The position numbers and the translations under genes are program-made. DNA of 64,000 nt. Source: Voacanga thouarsii (lineage: Eukaryota; Streptophyta; Magnoliopsida; Gentianales; Apocynaceae). The notes beneath the pieces were generated by a model. The model did no database searches. It saw only the letters and a program-made list of their open reading frames with translations, and was not told the origin of the DNA. Below are positions 53,433 to 64,000 of this stretch, in pieces (the first letter of the stretch is position 1; each line of letters begins with the position of its first letter). Location: the NCBI GenBank assembly GCA_026120185.1, contig JANUWF010003377.1, positions 1,003,001 to 1,067,000 of the forward strand, written 5' to 3'.

Positions 53433-56400
53433 TGTAATACCCCGCCCAAAACCACCTTTGACTATGGGGAAGAGTCCTGCATTGCATAACATTTTGCATT
53501 TTATGTGGTAGCTTAGAATTATTTTATTTGCATGGATGCATGTGAATTTTTCCGTTGCTCTTGCATTTGAATTAATTGATGTGAAATAGTTGTGTTGTTA
53601 AAGATTTGGATAAGGGAGGTTTGGTCGAAGATTTGGAAGGATGAGTATTGGGGGGTGGTGAGAACTGATTGTAGAAAAAAAATTAGTATTGGAGTTGTTT
53701 TGGAATAGCGGGGAAGTTGGTGATTTCCTTTGGTGACCCGAGTTCGAATCCTACCTTTTGTGAAGTTAGTTTCTCTTCTTGAAAATTCCTTTCCTTAGAG
53801 TTTCCATGTCTTGGCCGAAAAAGATCTAGCAAACCTAGAGAAATTTTAATGTCATTATTCCAAGGAAATAAGTCTCTATGTTTATTTCCTAAATTTAAGG
53901 ACCTTGATGTGAATAAAGTTCACTTTTAATTTTCAGCTTTTATTCCCTAGGATTTTCGAAAAACCCCTAGCTAATAATTAAAATTTCAGCTTGAATTTAG
54001 CTAGATAGATCTTGCCATGGATAGTTGGAATTAATGAATCATTTTTCTAGTAGGAAACCTTGTTGATTTTAACCCTAGAACCTAAGCTAAAAATTTGGAA
54101 AAAATTTCCAGCAAATGCCGCCACTTCTTAGAGGAATTTTAGCTCAACTTAAACTCTTCCAAAGCTAGGAAATATTATCCTAAATCCCTTAGCAAATCAG
54201 ACTTTTATTTCAATCCTAATTCAACTAGGATTTTCTTCCTTATCCTAGCAGAATTTCGGCAACTTTGTGTCAACACAAGCTGTTCGAAATTCCAGCACTC
54301 CTTAAGTGCAATCTAACTCTCCAAACCCTAGCTCAAAACACCTAAATACTCCCCATCAATTCAGATTACCTTAGCTGCACAAAACCAGAATTTTATCTTC
54401 ACAAAACTACAGAAATTCGGCCAGCTTAGGAACCAGAATTTTCGATAGCTTTGTACAGGAAATTTTGCCAACTTTTGTACTCCTATTCCAACCGAAATTC
54501 TGCACACACAACACACCGAAAAACCCCAGCTGATCAAGCCAATTTCTACGCCTAAAACCCTTATTGTTTCTCTGGAAATTTCGGCAGAACTACAGTAAAA
54601 ACAGTCCAGAAATTCTTCCTCTTCTATTCAGAAATTTCACACAGAACATAAGGCCTTCTTGTGCAGAATTTTAGTCTCCAAAGCCTTCTCAAACTCTTCC
54701 TTGTTTGGCCCAAATTCTGAACACAATCAGCCCTTCTCTTGACCAATATTTCGGCCAGCAGAAGGGAGCAAATTGCAGATTATTTTCTTCCCTTAAACTC
54801 ACCTAAATTCGGCAGCAAGGAGAGACATCACAAGCTACAATTTTCGCCTTGCTGTCCAAGAAGCCTAAAGCCATTAGGAGTCTTTCTAAACATCACCATC
54901 TAACCCTAAACCAATCTTCTTTAAATCTAAATCATAGCAGCCGTCTATCCTCTCCATTCTACACAAACATTCCAGCAAGAACTCCACAGCAAATTTTTGA
55001 AAACCTCAAGAACAACACCTAGCAAAAACCGATCACCCTCCAAGGTAAGCAAAAACCATCTCAACTTCTTGATTCCTTTCTTCCATCAATTCTCTTCCTT
55101 TTCTTCTTTGGAATCACGCCATCTCAAGGCTGATTTCATCTCTTTATGCATTCTCGGTCATAAGGAAGGAAAAAGGAGATAACTTTTCTCTTCTAATCCA
55201 ACGAACTCGGGACAATCACCATAGGAGCATCGGGATCTTGCTACCCGGTTGTTGTAAGGTACGGAAATACTTACCCTTAATGCCGGAATTAAGGTTTAAG
55301 GTAGTAGATGATGTCTATTACCTTGTTGAATATATGGTCATAGTATATGATCTTAGGGGATTGTGAATTGTTATGGAAATAAATGAGTTTGGCACATGTT
55401 CGAATTAGTTGAAGCCCTGATCATGATATTATATGGTTTAGATCAGGAGGATAATTGAGGAAAGCAAGCTGTGAATTTATCTCATTTATCTGAGGCATAT
55501 CGAGTAAGTCGTTGCATAAACTCTTTTGTTAAATGTTGTGATGGCAAGTCTATGTTGTGAAGCTTTATAAAGCTATTGTTGAACTATGTTTGCTTGGGTT
55601 GTAAACGTGGATATTTATTCTCTAAACGGTTTTTTCAAACTAACGATTTTATCAAGAAAACTATTCTTTCTCCTAAATTTTTAGAAATCTCTTCTTAAAA
55701 AAACCACGTTTTACAAAGCCAAAGTTTGGAAATATTGTGAATCAGGAATTGACGGATATATTCGTTGAGTACTCAATAAGGGTAGGCTAACAATACTAGT
55801 CTTGGAGGGCTAGCGTAAGTCTTCTGGCAGGAGGCCACCTCCAGAAGATGAACTCTGCTTGAAAAGGCGACAGTGTTGGTTGGTCAGGCCGGTCCGAGCT
55901 AGCATTTGTACCTGGTAAGGTATTATTTATTTTCCCGACATGGACACCCAGATGGTTTTGTTGGGTGTAGAGAAGGAGAAGTATCTCACCCGGTGAGCTG
56001 TACACTCACCTTGATCAGAACATCTAATGTGTGGTAATTTGATCCTGTCTTGGTACACAAAGTGTGGTGCCTTGACCTGTCTTGGTGAATAAAGTGTAGC
56101 ACCTTGACCATTTTGTTCTCATGGAGCCCAACGTGTGGTGACATGACTGTTTATTCGAGTGGATGATTATTTTGTGTAAAGTATGATTATGGAAAAACCC
56201 ACTCTTTGCGAAAGAGAAATTATTTATGACTTGCCAAATATTTCTACAAATGTTTTCCACTTTGCATACACATAAAGTTTTAAACACCATGTGCACACAC
56301 AGGATTTATTGAGATTTATTCTCACACTGTTTTACATCATGTTTTCAGGAGATAGACTGTGCTGAGTCAGCGGGGCATTGATAGTTGAAGCTTTTCTAAT

Positions 56401-56634
56401 TATTGTCATCTTTGCTTAGGAGACATTTGTTGTTTAAGCTGTTGAACGATTAATTGTTTTTATTTCGTTTTGCTCCAAGTTGAGCCTGATGTAATAAGAG
56501 TATTTCTTTATTTATCTAAGTTGAATCTCTTGGAGGTTGCCTTTGTATTTTATACCTCGTTTTAAAGACCCCTTGTCCTATGGGATGAGGCGACATCCCC
56601 GCCCTTTTAGGGTACGTAGTTGTAGGGTGTTACA
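53433..56634 (+). repeat. 3' LTR of the Tekay element
   Basis: 3,202 bp, co-linear with the 5' LTR along its full length and with the same TGTAATACC/GGTGTTACA ends. Differences are mostly transitions, such as GGGACGGGGCGAC versus GGGATGAGGCGAC near the right end. Confidence 0.95.
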
Positions 56635-56639
56635 CTCCT

Positions 56640-57072
56640 CGTCCAGCAATCTTCTCCTTCGCTTCACTGTCAAAGGAGCAGATAGGGTAACTGGACTCTT
56701 ACCCACATTCTTGTTATCTCCGGCAGTGCGACAAATGATGGAAGCAAATTTTTTATTCTGGGTTTTCTTGAAAACTTTTTCGCCTTTGGCATGGAGTTTG
56801 TTGATGTTGCCTTCAATATAATCTAGGAGATGATGACACTCAAAATTGAGGTCATCCATAGACCAGTAACCCTCCTCAACTGACGACATTATAAGTGGAT
56901 CCAAAACTGGAACTGGTGGATCTACCCACTATTCGTTAAGCTTCATGTCCTCATCAATCCATGGCCATGGGAGGCTGCTAAAGCATAACTTCCCGGGACC
57001 GAAGACTACAGTGATAGCTTGATCTATAATCTTGTTCTGGCCTCTGTGTGCAATCTTGATGGTATTGGTCAT
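56640..57072 (-). pseudogene. 5' part of the minus-strand reading frame cut by the Tekay element
   Basis: From ATG 57072 the frame reads MTNTIKIAHRG...VVFGPGKLCFSSLPWPWIDE, has one TAG near 56929, then LDPLIMSSVEEGYWSMDDLN, FECHHLLDYIEGNINKL and a basic stretch (TVKRRRRLLDE) up to the insertion site. The 3' half is at 45560-45657. The sequence looks protein-like but belongs to no family I can name. It may be a host gene fragment or an older element. Confidence 0.5.
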
Positions 57073-57212
57073 GCGTTACTATTACACAAGAGGCGATTTG
57101 ATAGAGAAACATGTAAAGAAAAGGAAATGAAAAAGGCATGGGATGGAGAGGGAGTTACAAGCTGTACAACTTCTCATGAAATCTAAACCACATTTTAAAT
57201 CTAAATTTATCC

Positions 57213-57711
57213 TAACCATTAAAAGTCAATGCAGGTAGGAAGAAAAAAATTAAAGTATTATAAAATGACTAAATTATTCATAACGATCAAAACCAAAAAA
57301 ATCTAGACCATACAAAAGTTATCTGAAATTTTTTATAAAATCTGACTCATTCATTATGAGATGTTAAAAATTGAACCATCAGATTTAAAAAATTTTACAA
57401 AATAAAAAAATTACAAAAAAAATAAATTAGGACAATTCACTCCCTTCATCACAATTAGAATAACCATTAAAAGTCAATGTAGGTAGGAAGAAAAAAATAA
57501 AAAGTATTATAAAATGACTAAATTATCCATAACGACCAAAGAAATCTAGACCACACAAAAAGTTATCTGAAATTTTTTATAAAATCTGACTCATTCATTA
57601 TGAGATATTAAAAATTGAACCATCAAATTTAAAAAACTTTACAAAATAAAAAATAAAAAATTACCAAAAAATAAATTAGGACAATTCACTCCCCTCATCA
57701 CAATTAGAATA
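57213..57711. repeat. 248-bp tandem duplication
   Basis: TAACCATTAAAAGTCAATG begins both copies (57213 and 57461). The copies are nearly identical over the whole 248 bp, including CATTATGAGAT and GGACAATTCACTCCC, with only a few substitutions and short A-run length changes. AT-rich, no coding capacity. Confidence 0.9.
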
Positions 57712-58300
57712 CACATTTAGAAAAAAAACCTAAAAAAAGTTGTAGGGGTAATATTGGTAATACAAATATAACATTTAAAAAATTATATAAAAAAATTCTT
57801 TTTCTACTAAACATTTTTAATTGCATACCAAATTAGTCAATTAGCATAAGTCCCAGAATTTAAGGAGGGCAGAATATGATTATATTTGAGAAGAATTTTT
57901 TTTTAAATTTAAAATAAAATTTTAATTTAAAATAATATTAATTTAAATAATTTTCGTTTTAAAAAAATTATCATACATTTAATATATCATATTTTCTTTT
58001 TATATGATTAGATTTCACATTTAATAATATTTTATTAAATTTTAACAAATTAATATCAATTTAATTTTTATTCATCATAGATTTAAATCAAGAAAATACA
58101 TAATTTTAGAACCAAATTTACGAATAATGTTTTTGTTCTTTTGTTCACAATTGAAAAATAGTAACACGGTTTACATCTGAAATGGAATCATTTGACTTTT
58201 CAGTTTCACTCGGTCAAAGAAATACAGTTGGATTAATTTACTCTATTCTTCAAAAAAAAGAAAAAGAAAAAGGGAAGAAGAAAATTAAATCGAAGCTTCC
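57712..58300. other. AT-rich intergenic DNA upstream of the OTU gene
   Basis: Nothing coding. It should contain the distal promoter of the OTU gene but shows no element I can support. Confidence 0.45.
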
Positions 58301-58850
58301 ACACGCTTTGGTGTGAGTTTGTTTACCAACGAAGGGATGCCCGCATTTCTTTATTTTGGTTTTCTTGTCCGAGAGGGAGAGGAATCCAAAACCCCGAGAT
58401 CGAGAGATATTGAAATAGTGATGAGAATGACGTCTACTTTAAGCCTTCCTCACCTACTACGAAGATATCCAAAACGGACCTGCACTTCTCCCCTTTGCTT
58501 TCCTTGTTTCCTCTTCTATTTTCTCACATATATTCCCTCTTCCTTTTCTTGAAATCAAAGCACACCCCTTCAAATTCTTTTCTTGGCTTTTTCAAATTCT
58601 ACTGGGCTTTTGGGTTCTTGATTTTGTTTCCTTTCAGAAGATAATTTGGGCCAGTTAGTACTAAATTCCCAATTGATTCTTTCCTTGTCTTTTTGTGTAA
58701 AGATTTAGCTTTTGGACATTTATTTAGTCTTCCGAATACATATAGAATTATCAAGAAATGACAAGTTAACCTTTGTGGCTGTTGCTTTGTTGATTGCTAG
58801 GTTGAAGCCATACGTACGTTAGGAACATAAATTCAGATCATTGCCGTAGC
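58301..58850 (+). other. 5' region and probable 5'UTR of the OTU gene
   Basis: Less AT-rich than the flank. An acceptor-like TTGATTGCTAG|G near 58791-58801 suggests a 5'UTR intron before the coding exon. The 79-codon frame at 58313-58552 shows no domain and is probably leader sequence. Confidence 0.4.
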
Positions 58851-61800
58851 ATGACTGAGCATTCTGGTAATGCAAGTGCATCGAGCTCCACGTCTAGTTG
58901 GAATAGCAGTTCACATGATATAGAGGATGATCATACCATTGCTAAAATCTTAGATGAAGAAGAGAATTCAAGAAATGGAAATAGGCTTGGGAGGAGACTT
59001 TCTCATTTGGATTCCATCCCGGTATCGGCATATTCTTCTCGTGCTTTTTTTCCCCTCCTTTCCTTTTGGGGTGGGGGTAATCAGAACAAAATTGATATTT
59101 TTATTTTAACTGTCTAGATTTTCCTGTATTCTTACTTATGCTGTTTGGTTTGTTATGCTTGAAACTGAATGAATTTATCATTCCAATTGTTATTGAAAGT
59201 TAAGGGCAAAAATATTGATTGCAGTGCCCAAGTATAATGTATTCTCAGTCATAGTCATCAACCTAAGCTCTGAGTGGTTATACACTCAATCCCATGCAAC
59301 TTGCTTAGAAATTGTTGGCGGAATTTTACCCGACTAGGCATACTGCGAGAGTTTGGTGGACTTCCTGACATTTTAAATCTAACCTGAGTTAGTATAAGTT
59401 GGCTAGCCCGGCAATTTTCTAACTTTATTTCTCTTTAGCGTCCTCTGTCTAAATACAAGTTTTCTGAGCATTTTACTGAGAGTTAGAGATGAGATTGGTA
59501 TTTTAAATCTGCACAATACAGCTTATCCTGATTTTAACACTGCCTCAGGCTTTCTCTTTTAGAGTATGAGTAACCCACATTGTGGTTTATACCTCTTCTG
59601 CAGCTTTTACCTCCTTCCAGGCAATGTATTATCATATGTTTCATATTTGTTCTTAAGATCCGCTTTATGCTACAATAGCAGAATACTTAATTGTTTTTGG
59701 CTTTGCCATGATTTGTGTGATAGGACAAATATTAGGAATTGCCATCGTGGAAATGGGTATGACATGAAACTAAAAAAATGACATTGTGTGAGACATTTCA
59801 GTCATCTTTGTGAAAGCTAGGATATTTATGCACAAATGGACACAGACTGTCTTAAAAATGAGAATAGCACTCAAAGATCACTGAATGTTCTAAGTACATG
59901 GTGGGATAGTTTGAACTTTGATTAATAGGAGATTAGCAGAAGTTGTAGCATGTTGATGGAGGATTTCATAGGTCACTGAATGTTTTGTGCTTTCATGTCA
60001 CGTTGGGAGTTACAAGTACACTCTCGAACTCCATACGGACATCTCAAGGTTGCATTAGATTGTTTTATTCTATTAAAATTTTTGAAGACGTCAGGGAAAC
60101 AAATTTTAAAAAAATGAATGATAAATTCTTATCAAGATTGGGTTATACATGAACATAGTGAATTAAACATGTAACTTTCAGGGAAACTCTCTTCCCCGGT
60201 ATTTTAGGCTGCTTGACCACTTCCAAATCAGGTTTCAAATCTTATCTTAGAATAATGTATAGTGAAGTGATTCTTCAGAATGAGAAAAGCCAAATTGAGT
60301 AAGAGATTTTTTTGGCTCTATGAAAAAAGCCACTCCTTTGATGATCTTGTAACCTGCAATATCTCATAAATTTTTGTGCTGGTATTAAGAAGAGAGATTC
60401 TCACTTAGTGACCTTTAGAAGCTGGTTAAATGCCAGTCAGATAGACTTCTTTATTATGAGGCGTAGGTTTCGTAGTGGGTGTACGGATTGTAAAGTTATT
60501 CCAGGTGAGAGTGTAGTTACACAACACAGGCTGTTGGTCCTTGATTTTAATTTTAGGAAAAAGAGTAAACAGCAGAATTTTCAAGTTGACCCTAGGATTA
60601 GGTGGTGGAGGCTTTAGGGGGATGAAAGAATAGCCTTTGTCAATAAGGTAGTTGAGGCGGATAATTGGTCTTCTGATATGGATTCGGATCCAGATACTAT
60701 ATGGAGAAAGATGGCTCAATGTATTGGGACAGTAGCTACGGAAGTGCTTGGGGAATCTAAAGGAAAAATACCTCTTAACAAGGATGTGTCGTGGTGGAAC
60801 AATGTAGTGAAAGAAGCCGTAAGGAGGAAAAGAGAGTGCTATAGAAACTTATGAAGGTGTAGGAGTGATGAAAATTTTGAGAAATACAAGGTCGCGAGAA
60901 GAAGAGCTAAAGAAGTTGTCAGAAACGCAAGAACCATAGTTTACAAGGATTTATATGAAAAGTTAGATACCAAAGACGGAGAGAAGAATACATATAGATT
61001 GGCGCGTTACAAGGAGAAGAAGACGAGGGATATAGGTGTAGTGAAATGTGTAAAGGACGAAAACCACAATGTTTTAGTTAAGGATGAAGAAATAAAGGAG
61101 AGATGGAGATCATATTTTGATAAGTTATTCAACGGGAGTCAAGTCCAAGTTCTGAGTGTAGGTAGCCTGGCGCTTTCGAACGAAGAGGTTAAGCGTGCAT
61201 GGATTCGTCGTATTCAGAAGCATGAAGTCCGTGATGCCCTTAAAAGGATGAGTCCAAAAAAAGCTGTAGGACCGGATGGTATACCGATCGAGGTTTGGAA
61301 GTGTTTAGGAGATATAGGTATTACGTGGCTGACAAGTCTGTTCAACAAGATATATAAAGTTAATAGGATGCCTACAGAGTGGAGGAAGAGTACTCTGATT
61401 CCTCTGTACAAGAATAAAGGAGATGTCCAGGATTGTGCCAATTACCGTGGGATTAAACTCATGAGTCATAGTATGAAGCTTTGGGAGAGAGTGATTGAAT
61501 AGAGGTTACGGGGCATTATACAAATTTCAGATAATCAGTTTGGTTTTATGCCTGGCCGTTCCACTATGGAGGCAATTCATTTATTACGGCAGATGATTGA
61601 ATATCATAGGGAAAGAAAGAAAGATTTACATATGGTATTTATTAACCTGGAAAAAGCCTATGACAGGGTTCCTAGAGAAGTAGTTTGGTGCGTGCTGGCC
61701 AAGAAAGGTGTATCAATAAAGTATATTACTCTCATTAAAGATATGTATGAGGGAGCATGTACAAGTGTAAGGACTGGCGCCGGAGTGACTGCAGAATTCC

Positions 61801-64000
61801 CTATTAATATCGGGGTGCATCAAGGATCAGCGCTTAGCCCGTTCCTCTTTGCAGCCGTTATGGATGAGTTGACCTGCACTATATAGGAGGCTGTGCCATG
61901 GTGTATGTTGTTTGCGGATGATATTGTATTAATTGATGAGACTAGAGCCGGTGTAAATGCTAAATTGGAGTTATGGCGGCAGACATTGGAATCCAAGGGT
62001 TTCAGAATTAGTAGGAGTAAAACAGAGTATATGGGATGCAAGTTTAGTGGTAGCAGAAACATAGCCCGGAGTATAACTTTGGAAGGTAGAGATATACCGT
62101 TAGCTGATTGTTTTCGCTATCTAGGATCTATTATTCAGAAAGACGGAGAGCTCGATAGCGACGTTGCACATCGAGTTAAGGCGGGTTGGTTGAAATGGAA
62201 GAGTGCGACTGGTATTCTTTGTGATCGTAATGCACCGTTGAATTTAAAGGGAAAGTTTTACAAGGCAGTCATACGACCTGCTTTGTTATATGATACGGAA
62301 TGTTAGGCAGCTAAAAGGTGTCATATTCAAAAAATGAAAGTAGCTGAGATGCGTATGTTACGGTGGATGTATGGATATACTAGGAATGATAAAGTTAGAA
62401 ATTAGATCATTAGGGAAAAAGTGGGTGTGGCATCTATTGAGGAAAAGATGAGAGAAAGTCGTCTGCGTTGGTTTGGACACGTTCAGAGAAGACTGAGGGA
62501 TGCTCCTGTTAGAGCGATGGAGAGAGTGAGGCAGGATAGGTTAGACAGAGGTAGAGGTAGAGGTAGGCCTAAAACGACATGGATAGAGGTAATTAAGAGA
62601 GACATGTCTTTGTTAGATTTGGATGAAAGTATGACGTTCGATAGAAGAAAGTGGCGAGAGATGATTCATGTGGATGACCACACGTTGCCTGATATTGGTT
62701 CATGTAGCCGACCCCAAGTTACTTGGGATTAAGGCTTAATTTGTTGTTGTTGTTGTTGTATTATATTGATGCCTTATCTCTGCCTTCCATGGTCTAGTTT
62801 GTTGGTTTTACATTCTTAATTTTCTACTCCCTTAATCTTTGTAAAGTTTTCTTTCGACTAGATGTTGAATTACAATGTTATTTCATGTTTACAACAGGAA
62901 AGGAAGAGAGAATAACTAATGTAAGAAGCTTTAAGAGCCTAATAAAGGATTTGAAGTGGTAAGATTTTTACATAAGTATCTCAAAAATGATTATTAGAAT
63001 TTTGTGAAGGAAATGGTGAAATATTTAACTTAAAAATTCTTGTTCTTGGGTGTGGTATTCTTACATAATATTCTTGTGATTTATGAAACCGAAGGAGGAT
63101 CTAGTTAGAAACTGAGAAACTGCAAACTGACCTTGGCTGTCAAGACATACATCAATAGTCACATGTAGACTACGGATGACATACATCAATAGTCAAACAG
63201 GTGGGATAGGTGGAGGTATTCTAGGAGTTTTATGTGATCACCTCCTATCTGATTATGTACGGGGAAGTAAAGGGTATGGCTAGAAGACAAGTTGTGTCAT
63301 GGCAGTTTTAAGGTTAGGCTGCTAATAAATTATACTGACAAACCAAACGCAGCAGAAAAGTTAGATGGATGGTAAAAAAAAAAAAAAAAATAGTGAAATG
63401 GGATGTGAGATATTTGTGTGGGGTAAGGCAGCAACTGAGAAAAACTAAGAGCAGGGGAAATAGCCTAAACATATTGAAGGACGAGAAACTAGATTTGTTG
63501 CAGGAATTTTGAAGGGGAGGAATTATTAAAAAATATCATGAAATTGCTTTTGTAAAATAGAAAATATATCATGCCATTGGTGGGAAACTAAAGGGCTAAT
63601 GTAAAAGCAAAATTGAAGGAGAGGGATGTTTACTTAATCTTAGATGGCTTGAAATGAACCTTTTCATTAGTGGAGTTCAATCAAGATGCATCTTAGAGGG
63701 TAAAGGCCTCCTTTTGAATTTACCTTAATTTTTCTGTTCCGATCGTGTCTTTCTTAGTACACTTTGTGTCTCATTAATGATATTGTGGATTGGTATTCCT
63801 TTTTATGGGATACTTCCTTTTCCCACTTGAAAGAAGATTATTATTGGCCAAATGATTTAAGTGATTCCAGTATTGTTTATACTTACGGACTGTTCATGTT
63901 GGCAGCATACACCTCGGATAAATGGTGAAATACCTGATGCAAATGATGCAACATTTGATCATGAAAGGCTTTCTGGAAGGTTTCCCCTTCTCACTAATAT
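58851..64000 (+). CDS. OTU-domain deubiquitinase, first two coding exons (partial at window end)
   Basis: Exon 1 is 58851-59021 (57 codons, [19 protein letters not shown]..., with acidic [16 protein letters not shown]), ending in donor CCG|GTATCG. Exon 2 starts 63906 after the acceptor TTGGCAG and continues past the window ([20 protein letters not shown]). Frame phase is zero at both. The Ser-rich start, [21 protein letters not shown] and PRINGEIP...D..RL pattern is that of plant OTU-type cysteine proteases that remove ubiquitin; the catalytic Asp-Gly-Asn-Cys region lies downstream, outside the window. Identification rests on the N-terminal pattern. Intron 1 is about 4.9 kb, enlarged by an RTE LINE in the same orientation. 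Confidence 0.75.
59022..60379 (+). other. OTU gene intron 1, left part
   Basis: Intronic, T-rich, no coding frame. The 71-codon frame at 59566-59781 has no domain. Confidence 0.5.
60380..62759 (+). mobile_element. 5'-truncated RTE-clade LINE in OTU intron 1
   Basis: Starts within the endonuclease C-terminus ([20 protein letters not shown], 60384 on), continues through [17 protein letters not shown] and [15 protein letters not shown] to the RT core: [57 protein letters not shown], then the catalytic FADD in [16 protein letters not shown]. The tail has [11 protein letters not shown] and ends ADRP-like just before the stop at 62732. It finishes in a (TTG)n tail (62741-62759), the microsatellite end typical of plant RTE elements. 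In-frame stops (e.g. 60615, 60852, 61500, 61884, 62303, 62404) show it is dead. No TSD could be defined. Confidence 0.9.
62760..63905 (+). other. OTU gene intron 1, right part
   Basis: Noncoding. The short phrase GACATACATCAATAGTCA occurs twice (about 63142 and 63178), and an A-run lies at 63374-63390. It ends at the acceptor before 63906. Confidence 0.5.

Larger units (their letters stand above)
45653..56639 (+). mobile_element. Tekay-type Ty3/gypsy element, 10,977 bp, internally deleted
   Basis: LTRs at 45658-48860 and 53433-56634 (about 3.2 kb each, TGTAATACC...GGTGTTACA), perfect TSD CTCCT (45653-45657 and 56635-56639), a Met-initiator-type primer-binding site and a polypurine tract. Pol order is RT, RNase H, integrase (gypsy) and the integrase ends in a chromodomain-like tail, typical of the Tekay/Del chromovirus clade, which also has long LTRs. 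The two LTRs differ by a few percent at most by eye, so insertion is fairly recent. The element carries an extra acidic ORF before gag and lacks the zinc knuckle, protease and start of RT, so it is non-autonomous. Confidence 0.95.

Noticed and set aside
1..64000. CRISPR array, bacterial operon or organelle DNA
   Set aside because: No regularly spaced repeats, Shine-Dalgarno-linked gene runs or organelle genes; introns and plant transposons show nuclear plant DNA.

Overview
The window is nuclear DNA from a flowering plant, most likely a eudicot. Evidence: AT-rich intergenic sequence, GT-AG introns, an Rf-like P-class PPR gene, a CYSTM gene, a GDSL-lipase pseudogene, and Ty1/copia, Ty3/gypsy (Tat and Tekay types), hAT, Stowaway-like, L1 and RTE elements. 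Nothing seen points to a bacterium, organelle or virus. Species cannot be fixed by eye.

Layout. 1-5100: AT-rich intergenic DNA with two (TA)n tracts, tRNA-derived SINE-like pieces, a GC-rich 208-bp tandem repeat, a 914-bp non-autonomous hAT element (TSD ATACCATG) and a Stowaway-like MITE. 5160-7226: an intact intronless 688-residue PPR gene with a recent in-frame 210-bp duplication. 8290-9390: L1-type LINE relic. 10014-10343: truncated 5' end of a nodulin-like MFS transporter gene. 10567-16176: complete but dead minus-strand Copia element (367-bp LTRs, TSD ATTAT). 16649-25440: LTR-like blocks and a decayed plus-strand Copia gag-pol, joined abruptly at about 25440 to a decayed Tat-type Gypsy pol (25447-29165). 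The Tat integrase is split by a 1,501-bp hAT element (TSD CCCTCATC) that carries an exon-like piece resembling a plant PDZ/rubredoxin protein. 29340-32120: a degenerate antisense reading frame like the plant-mobile-domain ORFs of Tat elements. 34589-35321: a complete three-exon CYSTM gene missed by simple ORF calling. 35920-41470: AT-rich intergenic DNA with a MITE and microsatellites. 41504-44890: a GDSL esterase/lipase pseudogene with calreticulin-like 3' exons inside it on the opposite strand. 45658-56634: an 11-kb Tekay-type element (3.2-kb LTRs, TSD CTCCT) that cuts an older minus-strand reading frame; its leader keeps an uninterrupted 262-codon acidic ORF ahead of a broken gag-pol. 57213-57711: a 248-bp tandem duplication. 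58851 to the window end: the first two coding exons of an OTU-type deubiquitinase gene, with a 5'-truncated RTE LINE in intron 1.

Probable functional genes are few: the PPR gene (organelle RNA processing), the CYSTM gene (small membrane stress protein) and the OTU gene (ubiquitin removal, cut by the window edge). They are independent transcription units; the rest is mainly layered transposon insertion and decay. The most unusual points are the extra acidic ORF of the Tekay element, the antisense PMD-like ORF, the exon captured by a hAT element, the PPR duplication whose copies differ at RNA-code residues, and the antisense calreticulin fragment inside the GDSL pseudogene.
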